DNA from: Pseudoxanthomonas sp. 3HH-4
GTDB taxonomy: Bacteria > Pseudomonadota > Gammaproteobacteria > Xanthomonadales > Xanthomonadaceae
Reading direction: 5' to 3'
DNA: 64,000 nucleotides
Assembly: GCF_006716465.1 (NCBI RefSeq)
Contig: NZ_VFPB01000007.1
Location: 151,372 to 215,371, forward strand
Shown here: in pieces, positions 37,642 to 45,996 of the stretch
Numbering within the stretch: the stretch's first letter is position 1
Layout: every line of letters begins with the position of its first letter
Notes under the pieces: generated by a model
The model's input: only the letters and a program-made list of their open reading frames with translations
The model's database searches: none
Told to the model about the DNA's origin: nothing
Translations under genes and position numbers: made by a program

Positions 37642-39915
37642 ATGAATTCGACACGCAAGTTGTGGGTGGGGCTGGCGGCCCTGCTCATTGCGTCGTTCGC
37701 CGTCCTGCTCTGGGTCGGCAGCGAAGTGCATCGCCAGGCGCCCCCGTTGCCCGAGCAGGTCGTGGCGGAGGACGGCCGGGTTATCTTCACCCGCAAGGAC
37801 ATCGAGACCGGCCGCCAGGTGTGGCAGTCGATCGGTGGCCAGCAACTCGGTTCCATCTGGGGCCACGGCGGTTACGTGGCGCCCGACTGGGGCGCGGACT
37901 GGTTGCACCGCGAGGCCGAGGCCATCCTGGATGGATGGGCGAAGCGCGACACCGGCGCGGACAGCTACAAGCAGCTGGATGCCGCCACGCAGGCGGCGTA
38001 CGCCGCGCGCGTGCAGGCGCTGATGCGGCCGAACACCCATGACGCCGCAACGGGCACGATCACGCTGTCGAACGACCGCGCCGACGCCATCGCCACGGTC
38101 GGCCTGCACTACCAGAGCCTGTTCTCCGCCGATCCGGCCACCGGCGACCTGCGCGAGGCTTATGCCATGCGCAACGACACCGTGCCCGATGCCGAACACC
38201 GTCGCCAGCTGACCGCGTTCTACTGGTGGGCCGCCTGGTCGTCGGTGACCGAGCGTCCCGGCGAGAAGATCAGCTACACGGCGAACTGGCCGGCGGATGA
38301 GCTGGTCGGCAACACGCCGCCGCCGAGCGCCTTCATGTGGACGGTCTTCAGCGTGCTGTTCCTGATCGCCGGCATCGGCCTGCTGGGTTGGCACTACGCG
38401 GTCAACCACGGCGACGAGATGGCGCCGGTGCTGCCCAAGAGCGATCCGCTCGCGAAGATCAGGATCACGCCCTCGATGCGCGCGACCGCGAAGTACTTCT
38501 GGGTGGTCATCGCGCTGTTCATCGTACAGATCCTGCTGGGTGCGATCACCGCGCATTACCAGGTGGAAGGCCAGGAAGCCTACGGCTTCGCGCTGGCCGA
38601 CATCCTGCCGTACTCGCTCACGCGCACCTGGCATACGCAACTCGCGGTGCTGTGGATCGCCACCGCGTGGCTGGGCATGGGCCTGTACATCGGCCCGGCG
38701 ATCTCCGGGCATGAACCGAAGTTCCAGCGCCTGGGTGTCAACTTCCTGTGGGCGTGCCTGATCATCATCGTGGTCGGTGCGTTCACCGGACAATGGTTCG
38801 CGGTGATGCAGAAGCTGGGCCTGGAGCACAACTTCTGGTTCGGCCACCAGGGCTGGGAATACGTCGACCTGGGTCGCTTCTGGCAGTGGTTCCTCTTCAT
38901 CGGCCTGACCCTGTGGCTGGTGCTGGTGGGCCGCGCGCTGTGGCCGGCCATCCGCAACGGAGGCGAGTCGCGCAGCATCGTCAGCCTGCTGTTCCTGTCC
39001 ACCGTGGCGATCGGCCTGTTCTACGCAGCGGGCCTGATGTGGGGCGAGCACACGCACCTGTCGATGGTGGAGTACTGGCGCTGGTGGGTGGTACACCTGT
39101 GGGTGGAAGGCTTCTTCGAGGTGTTCGCGGTGGCGGTGATCGCCTTCCTGTTCACCCGCCTGGGCCTGCTGCAGACGAAGACCGCCACGGTGGCGGTGCT
39201 GTTCGCCACCATCGTGTTCATGGCTGGTGGCGTACTGGGCACGCTGCACCACCTGTACTTCACCGGCACGCCGACGGCGGTGATCGCCCTGGGCGCGAGC
39301 TTCTCGGCCCTGGAAGTGGTGCCGCTGGCCTACGTGGGCTTCGAGGCGTACCACAGCTGGAAGATGGGCAGGGCGACGCCGTGGATGCAGCGTTACCGCT
39401 GGCCGATCCAGTTCTTCATCGCGGTGTCGTTCTGGAACCTGGTGGGTGCAGGCCTGTTCGGCTTCCTGATCAATCCGCCGCTGCCGCTGTACTACATGCA
39501 GGGCCTGAACCTGACGCCCAACCATGGCCACACGGCGCTGTTCGGCGTGTACGGCATGCTCGGCATCGGCCTGATGCTGTTCTGCCTGCGCGGCCTGAAG
39601 CCGGACGTGGTGTGGAACGAGAAGCTGCTGAAGACCGCGTTCTGGTCGCTCAACATCGGCCTGGCCGGCATGTCGCTGCTGACCCTGCTGCCGCTGGGCA
39701 TCCTGCAGCTAAACGCGGCGCTGGAGCATGGTTACTGGTTCGCGCGTTCGGCGGAGTTCATGCAGCAGCCGATCGTGGACATGCTGGTATGGATGCGCGT
39801 CCCGGCCGATACGCTCTTCAGCGTGGGCGCGCTGGCGCTGGCGTGGTTCGTCGCCAGCCTGTGGCTGGCCCCGCGCCGCGAACCCCTGCCCGTCGCGCAA
39901 CCGAGCGAAGCCTGA
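37642..39915 (+). CDS. norB: quinol-dependent nitric oxide reductase (qNOR)
   Basis: 757 residues from ATG 37642, with CAGGAGAG about 7 bases upstream. An N-terminal helix and a roughly 230-residue periplasmic extension (VWQSIGGQQLGSIWGHGGYV) are fused to a 12-helix NorB-like core. This is the single-subunit qNOR layout, needing no NorC. Core histidines occur in RTWHTQLAVLWIATAWLG, MWGEHTHLSMVEYWRWWVVHLWVEGFFEVF and GTLHHLYFTG, with NHGHTALFGVYGMLGIGLML later. It reduces two NO to N2O with quinol electrons. It stands alone between an Fnr-type box and a strong terminator. Confidence 0.96.
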   Translation: MNSTRKLWVGLAALLIASFAVLLWVGSEVHRQAPPLPEQVVAEDGRVIFTRKDIETGRQVWQSIGGQQLGSIWGHGGYVAPDWGADWLHREAEAILDGWAKRDTGADSYKQLDAATQAAYAARVQALMRPNTHDAATGTITLSNDRADAIATVGLHYQSLFSADPATGDLREAYAMRNDTVPDAEHRRQLTAFYWWAAWSSVTERPGEKISYTANWPADELVGNTPPPSAFMWTVFSVLFLIAGIGLLGWHYAVNHGDEMAPVLPKSDPLAKIRITPSMRATAKYFWVVIALFIVQILLGAITAHYQVEGQEAYGFALADILPYSLTRTWHTQLAVLWIATAWLGMGLYIGPAISGHEPKFQRLGVNFLWACLIIIVVGAFTGQWFAVMQKLGLEHNFWFGHQGWEYVDLGRFWQWFLFIGLTLWLVLVGRALWPAIRNGGESRSIVSLLFLSTVAIGLFYAAGLMWGEHTHLSMVEYWRWWVVHLWVEGFFEVFAVAVIAFLFTRLGLLQTKTATVAVLFATIVFMAGGVLGTLHHLYFTGTPTAVIALGASFSALEVVPLAYVGFEAYHSWKMGRATPWMQRYRWPIQFFIAVSFWNLVGAGLFGFLINPPLPLYYMQGLNLTPNHGHTALFGVYGMLGIGLMLFCLRGLKPDVVWNEKLLKTAFWSLNIGLAGMSLLTLLPLGILQLNAALEHGYWFARSAEFMQQPIVDMLVWMRVPADTLFSVGALALAWFVASLWLAPRREPLPVAQPSEA

Positions 39916-39973
39916 CCCTGGAACCGGCCTCTCCGGGTGGGGAGGCCGGGCCACCTGCTGCAGGTTGCAGCGA

Positions 39974-40000
39974 GAGAGCCGCGAAAGCGGCTCTCTTTTT
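39974..40000 (+). terminator. rho-independent terminator after norB
   Basis: A perfect 9-bp stem, GAGAGCCGC and GCGGCTCTC, with a GAAA tetraloop followed by five T residues, 58 bases after the norB stop. Confidence 0.92.
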
Positions 40001-40099
40001 GTCTGTTGACGGCCATACCGCCGCGCCGCCATCCTGCGCCATCACCGCAAGGATTGCCGACCATGAGACCTTGCCCGAGCCACTTGCTCAGGAGTCGCC

Positions 40100-40432
40100 A
40101 TGAGGTTGACCAGCCTGCTCGTGATCATGGCCGTCTGCGTGGCCGGGTTGTATACCTACGATCTGTACAAGACAAAGCGTGCGCTCCAGACACAAGCGGC
40201 GAGCACCGTGCGGATCGCAGCCACGCCATCGCAGTTTGACCGACCTTGGGGGCAGCAATCGGTCGTTCGACCACCCCCCTCACGCGCATCCTCATACAGC
40301 TGCGATGGACGAACGCATTGCTCGCAGATGCGGTCCTGCGCAGAAGCGACATATTTCATCCAGCACTGTCCGAATACCAAAATGGATGGCGATCGGGATG
40401 GGATTCCTTGCGAGAACCAGTGGTGCAGCTAA
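40100..40432 (+). CDS. membrane-anchored excalibur calcium-binding domain protein
   Basis: 110 residues. An N-terminal hydrophobic segment (LTSLLVIMAVCVAGLYTY) acts as anchor or signal. The C-terminal 40 residues are an excalibur domain: YSCDGRTHCSQMRSCAEA, a helix, then DGDRDGIPCENQWCS with the DxDxDG calcium loop and paired Cys. Similar small proteins are common in xanthomonads and pseudomonads. The function is unknown; extracytoplasmic nuclease or cell-envelope roles have been suggested for relatives. It is the first of four small orphans between norB and nnrS. Confidence 0.8.
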   Translation: MRLTSLLVIMAVCVAGLYTYDLYKTKRALQTQAASTVRIAATPSQFDRPWGQQSVVRPPPSRASSYSCDGRTHCSQMRSCAEATYFIQHCPNTKMDGDRDGIPCENQWCS

Positions 40433-40497
40433 TCGCATGCGTCCGCCATCGTTCATCGCTCGTGACCCTTCCTGCGACGCAAACCCGAGCGACCGTC

Positions 40498-40938
40498 ATG
40501 CTCACGATTCCCTTCGCAGTCGTCATAATCCTCGCCCAGGCGCCGGCAGTCGCGCAGGTCTGTCCCGCCGACCTCATGCGGATCGATGGAGTGGACGTCG
40601 CCGCGCCGGCCAATCGTCTTGTGCAGGCCTACGGCACGCCGATCGCCCGGAATGCCATGGACGGTGAGCACTACGAAGAGGAGTGGGTATTCGACAAGGC
40701 TCACGCCTACCTGATCTCGGGCCGTGTAGAGCATCTCGCATCCTCACGGCAGGGCTCGTGCACGGGCCGTGGCATCTGCGTCGCCGGCACCTTGGACGAC
40801 GCAAAGCAAAGGTTCGACGGCTTCGTTCGCAGCGAAGACGGCAACTCGTTGCATTGCGCCGATACGGAGTCCGCCTGCTCCCTGGTCGTGGAGGGCACGC
40901 CGCGGATCCGCAGGCTTGTCCTCCAATGCCTTCCCTAG
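40498..40938 (+). CDS. secreted protein of unknown function
   Basis: 146 residues from ATG 40498. A signal peptide (MLTIPFAVVIILAQAPAVAQ) ends before CPADLMRIDGVDV. The mature part holds five to six Cys (CTGRGIC, HCADTESAC, QCLP), suggesting disulfides in the periplasm. The segment NRLVQAYGTPIARNAM resembles small-protein lipoproteins of the SmpA/BamE type only loosely. No family is recognised. The frame is open further upstream, but the signal peptide decides the start. Neighbouring genes are likewise orphans. Confidence 0.6.
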   Translation: MLTIPFAVVIILAQAPAVAQVCPADLMRIDGVDVAAPANRLVQAYGTPIARNAMDGEHYEEEWVFDKAHAYLISGRVEHLASSRQGSCTGRGICVAGTLDDAKQRFDGFVRSEDGNSLHCADTESACSLVVEGTPRIRRLVLQCLP

Positions 40939-40966
40939 GCACTGCGGATAGGGAACCCATCTCTTC

Positions 40967-41401
40967 ATGCCCGCCTACATCATCCCGACGCCACGCGAAC
41001 GACTGATCGCATTCGGCAAGATCCTTCTTCCGCCGCTCGGCGGGGGGGCACTGTTCCTGACGGCGCACCTTTACGATCAACATGCGGCCGAACTGCCTTT
41101 CTGCGAGCAGCTCCCCTGGATGTGGGTCGTCGTCATGACAGCCACGGCGGCGCTGGCGAGCTTCGCCTGTCTGTCCAGTCGGAGTGCCTTCAGGATATGG
41201 CGGTCCGGACAGTATCCCGCACCCGGCACATCGGTATTCTTCCGCACGCGCGTGCACATGGGCTGGTGGGCGCGTACGAACGCGATCGCCTACGCGATTG
41301 TTTCGCTCGTTCTTGCCGCCTTCCTGGTGGCGTTTCTCAGCATGTTTGTCTTTCCCGAGGCGGGGCTGTTCGGCCTCTGGTTGCGTGGCTGCGAGCCCTG
41401 A
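40967..41401 (+). CDS. small integral membrane protein of unknown function
   Basis: 144 residues with three clear transmembrane segments (ILLPPLGGGALFLTAHLY; WMWVVVMTATAALASFACL; AYAIVSLVLAAFLVAFLSMF). The soluble linkers contain HMGWWARTNA. No motif or family is recognised. It starts 28 bases after the preceding secreted-protein gene on the same strand, so they may be co-transcribed. A REP-like double palindrome follows its stop. Confidence 0.55.
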   Translation: MPAYIIPTPRERLIAFGKILLPPLGGGALFLTAHLYDQHAAELPFCEQLPWMWVVVMTATAALASFACLSSRSAFRIWRSGQYPAPGTSVFFRTRVHMGWWARTNAIAYAIVSLVLAAFLVAFLSMFVFPEAGLFGLWLRGCEP

Positions 41402-41427
41402 TCGAGCGGGCTCGCGTAAGAGCCAGC

Positions 41428-41516
41428 GTAGCCCGGGTAAGCCCAGCGCACCCGGGGCGATCCATACGGATGCGTTACGTTTCCCCGGGTGCGGCCTTTG
41501 GCCTTACCCGGACTAC
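41428..41516. repeat. nested double palindrome (REP-like)
   Basis: Outer arms GTAGCCCGGGTAAG (41428-41441) and CTTACCCGGACTAC (41503-41516) enclose inner arms GCACCCGGGG (41448-41457) and CCCCGGGTGC (41483-41492). The arrangement fits an intergenic REP/BIME element and may act as an mRNA end. It is a different sequence class from the 154-bp units upstream of norB. Confidence 0.75.
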
Positions 41517-41566
41517 TTGCTCCAACCTAGCCACGTTCCGTTATCCACGAAATCTCCGGAGGTCCC

Positions 41567-42172
41567 ATGGCAGTCGCAAGGACGGCGTTTTTTCTGCTCG
41601 CGATCTCAGCGACATGGTGGGTAGCGGGCTGCGCCCGGAACGACACTGCAGTTGTCGTCGATCACCAGACCGAAGGCAACCTTGAGTCGAAAAATCCACT
41701 CGGTTGCATCGACTCCGCCGCCGCCAGAAGCACGGATACGCCGGCAGATCTCTACCAGGGGGTTGCCGCCTGCGTCGCTGCCGGCAACCTGGAGAACGCC
41801 ACCCTGCTGTACGCGCTTGCAGGCACTTACGGGCGCTTCGACACGCTCCGCGTGACCGACAGAAGCGCACACCAGGCGATCACCGCGCTGCAGATGCAGG
41901 CGCTTGGCCCCCTCCCCAGAGAGAAGAAGGACGGGTTCCAGCAAGCCACGATGAAGATGAAGGAAGATCCGGCACGTCTTGCCGCCTTGTGCGCCGAAAT
42001 CCGCCGGATCGGTCCGCCTGACTACGTGCCCCGCTACATGATCCAGCACGGCATGGGCGCCTTCTTGCGGGACAATGGCAGCGGACTCGATGAAGCCTTC
42101 GACGGAGCGACGGCTTGGGAGCAGACCCTCACGTCCTACCTGAACTGCCCAGCAGGAAACTCGGGAAACTGA
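41567..42172 (+). CDS. putative lipoprotein of unknown function
   Basis: 201 residues. The N-terminus (MAVARTAFFLLAISATWWVAGC) ends in a lipobox-like VAGC, so Cys22 is probably lipidated. The mature protein is mainly helical, with short repeat-like helices (DLYQGVAACVAAGNLENATLLYALAG) reminiscent of Sel1/TPR folds, and a C-terminal NCP. No family is recognised. It stands alone between the REP-like element and a convergent small gene. Confidence 0.55.
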   Translation: MAVARTAFFLLAISATWWVAGCARNDTAVVVDHQTEGNLESKNPLGCIDSAAARSTDTPADLYQGVAACVAAGNLENATLLYALAGTYGRFDTLRVTDRSAHQAITALQMQALGPLPREKKDGFQQATMKMKEDPARLAALCAEIRRIGPPDYVPRYMIQHGMGAFLRDNGSGLDEAFDGATAWEQTLTSYLNCPAGNSGN

Positions 42173-42243
42173 TCGTCCGTCGAGGGGTGCAAGCGGCCGC
42201 ATACGCCGCCGATAAGCAAGGCGGCTTCACGAGCGCGCGTAGT

Positions 42244-42483
42244 TCAATGCGAACACCCACCACAGCACTGCCCCGCCTTATGCCCGCGCGATTCGTTCTC
42301 GCCGGCTTCCGCATGTTCGCCGGCCTCCTTGAGGATGGCGATCACGCGCTCGGTGGGCAGCGTGGTCATCACGACCAGGCGGCCGGTGCCGGATTCCATC
42401 GTCACTTCGGCTTCCGGGTCCCAGGCACGAAGCGCCTCGGTCATGGCCTGCTGACGTTGCGTGGAGGATGCGTGGTCGGACAT
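42244..42483 (-). CDS. 79-residue protein with C-terminal CCGGCSH motif
   Basis: 79 residues from ATG 42483. The body is predicted alpha/beta (QAMTEALRAWDPEAEVTMES, then GRLVVMTTLPTERVIAILKE), resembling a heavy-metal-associated fold but lacking the N-terminal CxxC. Instead the protein ends GHKAGQCCGGCSH, with several His and Glu residues before it. It has the same length and ending style as the protein at 51409-51648. It is transcribed away from nnrS across a region with two Fnr-type boxes, so anaerobic expression is likely. Copper or other metal binding is inference. Confidence 0.7.
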   Translation of the reverse strand: MSDHASSTQRQQAMTEALRAWDPEAEVTMESGTGRLVVMTTLPTERVIAILKEAGEHAEAGENESRGHKAGQCCGGCSH

Positions 42484-42555
42484 CGGGCTTCCTGTCGTCG
42501 TTGATGGGCGCTTGCGCGGGTGACGGGACTGTAGGCGCTTGCCGTTCACCGGGCC

Positions 42556-42569
42556 TTGACCCGGATCAA
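42556..42569. promoter_or_regulatory. Fnr/Dnr-type box, nnrS divergent promoter (distal)
   Basis: TTGACCCGGATCAA matches TTGAT-N4-ATCAA with one change. It lies 85.5 bases (centre) from the nnrS ATG and 79.5 from the ATG of the divergent CCGGCSH protein, so it can serve either direction. Confidence 0.65.
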
Positions 42570-42599
42570 GACGACGACAGCCACCGAATCGCGGCCCGC

Positions 42600-42613
42600 C
42601 TGACCCATGTCAA
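42600..42613 (+). promoter_or_regulatory. Fnr/Dnr-type box, nnrS promoter (proximal)
   Basis: CTGACCCATGTCAA is a weaker Dnr-like box. Its centre is exactly 41.5 bases upstream of the nnrS ATG, the same offset as the hemN box. Confidence 0.5.
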
Positions 42614-42647
42614 GGCGAGCGCATGCGGGCGCGGGCAAGCTGCCTGC

Positions 42648-43904
42648 ATGAAGATCGACATCGTTCCTCCAGCCCGTCCGCGTGCCGCGCCGCCGATGCC
42701 CGGCCTGTCGCCCGCGTGGCTGGCGCATGCGCCGCACCGGCTGATGTTCTTCATCGGCGCCGGCAACGTACTGCTGGCGATGCTGTGGTGGGCGCTATGG
42801 CTGGTGGCCACACGCTGGGGCCTGTGGACGATGCCCGAGACCGCGATCTACGCCGGCTGGCTGCACGCGTTCCTGATGCAGTACCTGGTGCTGCCCAGTT
42901 TCATCTTCGGTTTCCTGCTGACCGTGTTCCCGCGCTGGATGGGCATGGCCGACCTGAAGCGTTGGCACTACGTGCCGGTGGGGCTGGGCCTGATGGGCGG
43001 ACAGTTGGCGATCCTGCTCGGCGTCGCAGGCTGGCAGGCGGGGCTGACCGTGGGCCTGTGGATGGCGCTGGCCGGCTGGACCGCCGCGCTGCTGACACTC
43101 GGCCGCTTGCTCGCCGACGACAGCGCGAAGACCTGGCATGCGCGCTCGTGCTTCGCCGGGTTGCTGCTGGGCTGGCTGGGACTGGTGATGTTCATCGCCT
43201 TCGCCTTGGGTGCATCGCCGACCTGGGCCTTCGCCAGCATCAAGCTCGGCAGTTTCGGCCTGCTGCTGCCGGTGTACGTGACGGTGGCGCACCGCATGTT
43301 CCCGTTCTTTGCCGGCAACGTGGTGCCGGGTTACGTGCCGTGGCGTTCGCTGCCGTGGCTGGGCGCAGTGTGGGCGTTGCTGATGCTGCATCTCGCTCTG
43401 GAGCTGATGCATGTCTATGCGTGGCTGTGGCTGGCGGACGTGCCGCTGCTCGTGCTCACCGCATGGGCGGTGCATCGGTGGTGGCCGCGCGGCAGGATGC
43501 CAAGCCTGCTTGCCGTGCTATTCATCGGCACCGCGTGGTTGCCGGTGACGTTCCTGCTGTACGTGCTGCAGAGCGTGACCTTCCTCGCCACCGATGAGTT
43601 CGTGCTCGGGCGCGCACCGATGCATGCGATGTTCATCGGGTTCTTCGGCAGCCTGCTGGTGGCGATGGTGACACGGGTGACGCAAGGCCATTCGGGACGG
43701 CCGCTGGTAATGCCGAAAGTGGCGTGGTTCGCCTTCATCGCGATCCAGGGGGTGGCGGTGATGCGCATCGTCGCGGATATCGCGCCGGATGCGATGGCGT
43801 GGCAGGCCGCCGCCGCCGTGGGCTGGCTGCTGGCGCTGGCGCCGTGGGTCGGGCGCATCGGCGGCATCTACCTGCGTCCGCGTGCGGACGGGAGGCCGGG
43901 ATGA
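42648..43904 (+). CDS. nnrS: NnrS family heme-copper membrane protein
   Basis: 418 residues from ATG 42648. About twelve transmembrane helices are visible, with NnrS motifs: LAHAPHRLMFFIGAGNVLLA at the N-terminus, WLHAFLMQYLVLPSFIFGFLL, TVAHRMFPFF and MHAMFIGFFGSLLVAMVTRV. The conserved His pairs are thought to bind heme and copper. NnrS relieves nitrosative stress during denitrification and is usually Nnr/Fnr controlled. No clear ribosome-binding site precedes the ATG. It leads a coupled operon with the sirB-like, small Cys, DUF2249 and polytopic genes. Confidence 0.93.
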   Translation: MKIDIVPPARPRAAPPMPGLSPAWLAHAPHRLMFFIGAGNVLLAMLWWALWLVATRWGLWTMPETAIYAGWLHAFLMQYLVLPSFIFGFLLTVFPRWMGMADLKRWHYVPVGLGLMGGQLAILLGVAGWQAGLTVGLWMALAGWTAALLTLGRLLADDSAKTWHARSCFAGLLLGWLGLVMFIAFALGASPTWAFASIKLGSFGLLLPVYVTVAHRMFPFFAGNVVPGYVPWRSLPWLGAVWALLMLHLALELMHVYAWLWLADVPLLVLTAWAVHRWWPRGRMPSLLAVLFIGTAWLPVTFLLYVLQSVTFLATDEFVLGRAPMHAMFIGFFGSLLVAMVTRVTQGHSGRPLVMPKVAWFAFIAIQGVAVMRIVADIAPDAMAWQAAAAVGWLLALAPWVGRIGGIYLRPRADGRPG

Positions 43905-44311
43905 GCGCCATGATGACGTTCTATCCCGACATCAAACTGGTCCACATGGGTGCCGCGATGACCAGCGGCACGCTGTTCGCGCTGCGTGCGCTCGCCCTGC
44001 TGGCCGGCATGCACTGGCCACGCGCCGCAGCGGTGCGCTACCTGAGCTACAGCATCGACACGGTGCTGCTGACCGGCGCGATGATGCTGCTGACGATCCT
44101 CCCGGCCGGCCTGTTCGCCAATGGCTGGCTGGTGGCGAAGATCGCCTTTCTTGTCGCGTATGTCGCGCTGGGCATCGCGGCCTTCCGTCCCGCACGCGGG
44201 GCCGCTGCGCGTGCGCTGCTGATGGGCGCGGCCGTGCTGTGCTTCCTGCAGGTCTACGGCATCGCGCGCGCGCATGACCCGTTGGGCTGGCTGCTCTGGC
44301 TGGGGAATTGA
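43901..44311 (+). CDS. SirB-like four-helix membrane protein
   Basis: 136 residues; ATG overlaps the nnrS TGA (ATGA). Four transmembrane segments are visible, starting with YPDIKLVHMGAAMTSGTLF and including YLSYSIDTVLLTGAMMLLTI and a C-terminal ARAHDPLGWLLWL. The early LVHMGAA His and RYLSYSIDT motif match the SirB (COG3094) family. SirB was named from an invasion-gene effect, but its biochemistry is unknown, and it is repeatedly found beside nnrS. Confidence 0.8.
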   Translation: MSAMMTFYPDIKLVHMGAAMTSGTLFALRALALLAGMHWPRAAAVRYLSYSIDTVLLTGAMMLLTILPAGLFANGWLVAKIAFLVAYVALGIAAFRPARGAAARALLMGAAVLCFLQVYGIARAHDPLGWLLWLGN

Positions 44312-44316
44312 ACGAC

Positions 44317-44466
44317 ATGAAAACTTCGCTGGACACTGCCTTGCTACCGGACGCCTTCGCCACCTGTGCGTGCTGCGTTCGCGAATCGCTGGATGCGGCG
44401 GGCGTGCTGCTCGACTGCGCATCCGCCCCGGACGAGACGGAGAACGACGCATGGCACATGCCGTGA
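44317..44466 (+). CDS. 49-residue cysteine peptide
   Basis: ATG 44317 to TGA 44466, five bases after the SirB-like stop and overlapping the next gene by 16 bases. The sequence begins MKTSLDTALLPDAFATCACC, with another Cys near residue 34 and an acidic tail (PDETENDAWHMP). The CACC cluster suggests metal or redox binding. It has no signal peptide. It could be a genuine small protein or a translational coupling leader for the DUF2249 gene; position in the operon favours real translation. Confidence 0.5.
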   Translation: MKTSLDTALLPDAFATCACCVRESLDAAGVLLDCASAPDETENDAWHMP

Positions 44467-44717
44467 ACCTGCTGCGACTGGATCTGCGCGACCTGGCGGC
44501 GCCCGAGCCGATGGAGCGCATCCTCGACTGCCTGCGCACACTGCGGCGCGGCGAACGGCTGGTCGCGCTGACACCGCACCCGCCCGTACCGTTGCTGCCG
44601 ATCCTCGATGACCAGGGCTTCGCGTACCACATCTACGCGGGCACCACGGGCAGCGCCTGCATCGCGATCTGCCACGCAGAGGACAGGCACGCACTGGAAC
44701 CGCCGCGCGCAGCATGA
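44451..44717 (+). CDS. DUF2249 family protein
   Basis: 88 residues from ATG 44451. LLRLDLRDLAAPEPMERILD, LVALTPHPPVPLLPIL and FAYHIY are the DUF2249 pattern: a small alpha/beta, TusA-like fold without the TusA Cys. The family is often found near nnrS, hemerythrin and cytochrome genes in denitrifiers. The function is unknown. It overlaps both the upstream 49-residue peptide and the downstream membrane protein (4 bases). Confidence 0.8.
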   Translation: MAHAVNLLRLDLRDLAAPEPMERILDCLRTLRRGERLVALTPHPPVPLLPILDDQGFAYHIYAGTTGSACIAICHAEDRHALEPPRAA

Positions 44718-45949
44718 GCGGGCTTGCGTTTGCGCAGGCGCCGCCGCCTCCGGTGCCGATGCGCTTCCTCCAGGTCGCGCTCGCCTGGGGCGTCGTCGCC
44801 GGCCTGTGGCTGGCGTGGCAGGGCGAAGTGGCGTTGCTCTCGCGCTGGACGCCGGCCACGCTCGTGCTGGTGCACATGCTCGCGCTGGGCCTGCTCGGCA
44901 ACGCGATGCTGGGCAGCCTGGTGCAGTTCCTGCCGGTGGCGGCGGGCAGTCCACTTCCCTACCCTCGCCTGGTGCCGTGGCTGCACGCGATGTTCAACCT
45001 CGGCACCGTCCTGCTGCTGGTCGCCTTGGCATCGCAAGCGCGTGCGTCCGCCTTGCCTGCCGGCATGCTGCTTGGCGGATCGCTTGCGGTGTTCCCGGTG
45101 CTGGCGCTGGTCGCCGTCCTGCGTGGCAGCGGGCAGCGCGTCGTCCGCCATGGCATCGGGCTGGCGCTGATCGCGCTGGCGATGACGACGGCGCTGGGAT
45201 TGCTGCTGCTCGCTGCACGCACCGGCTGGCGTGTGCCCGCGCCACCTGGCCTGGTGGACCTGCACGCGATGTCCGGCACGCTGGGCTGGGTCCTGGGCCT
45301 GCTGGCCGCCGTGGGCAGCATCACGCTGCCGATGCTGCAGGGCACGCATGCGGTGCCGTCCGCAGGGTCACGCATGTGGCAGGCCAGCCTGCTGGCAACG
45401 CTCGGCATCGTGGCCGCCGCACAGTTGAAGCTGCTGCCTGACGCTGCGTGGCGCGTGGCGGCATGGCCCTTCGCCGTCTTCAGCATCGCCGTGTTCGTAT
45501 TGCAGGCACGCGCACCGCATCGCCGCAATCCCACGTTGCGCCGCTTCTGGCAAGCGGGCTGCGCAGCCCTGCTTGCCGCGAGCGTCACGGCCTCGTGGTC
45601 CGGCACGCCGTTGTTGCTGGTCGGCATGCTGGTCCTCGGCGTCGGCCTGCCACTGCTGGTCGTTGGCATGGCACTGGAGATCACCGGCTTCCTGACCTGG
45701 ATCGCACTGCGCCAGCGCGTCCCGCGGGGCATCCGCGTACCGGGCGTGGGCAGCCTGTTCGAGGAAGCGGACAAGCGGCGCGCGTTCGCCGTGCACGTCA
45801 TCGCGGACTCGCTGCTGGTGGTGGCTGCGCTCGCACCGGTCATGGCCCGCACCGCCGGCTTCGCGATCGCGATCGCCTATGCGGTGAGCCTGCACGGGCA
45901 ATGGCACTGCTGGCGCCAGGCGGCGACGTGGCGGCGCAACGATGGCTGA
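44714..45949 (+). CDS. polytopic membrane protein of the nnrS operon
   Basis: 411 residues with about eleven to twelve transmembrane helices. His residues recur at matching points in helices: TLVLVHMLALGLLGNAMLGS, LVPWLHAMFNLGTVLLLV and LVDLHAMSGTLGWVLGLLAA. That pattern suggests heme or metal binding of the NnrS or heme-copper oxidase subunit I type, although no full signature is present. The start ATG overlaps the DUF2249 stop by 4 bases, and it is the last gene of the nnrS operon. A role in NO or respiratory heme-copper chemistry is inference from context. Confidence 0.7.
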   Translation: MSGLAFAQAPPPPVPMRFLQVALAWGVVAGLWLAWQGEVALLSRWTPATLVLVHMLALGLLGNAMLGSLVQFLPVAAGSPLPYPRLVPWLHAMFNLGTVLLLVALASQARASALPAGMLLGGSLAVFPVLALVAVLRGSGQRVVRHGIGLALIALAMTTALGLLLLAARTGWRVPAPPGLVDLHAMSGTLGWVLGLLAAVGSITLPMLQGTHAVPSAGSRMWQASLLATLGIVAAAQLKLLPDAAWRVAAWPFAVFSIAVFVLQARAPHRRNPTLRRFWQAGCAALLAASVTASWSGTPLLLVGMLVLGVGLPLLVVGMALEITGFLTWIALRQRVPRGIRVPGVGSLFEEADKRRAFAVHVIADSLLVVAALAPVMARTAGFAIAIAYAVSLHGQWHCWRQAATWRRNDG

Positions 45950-45996
45950 TTCTTCGGCACCGCCCGCCCGCGGGAAGTTCTGAACGGCGGACCCTG

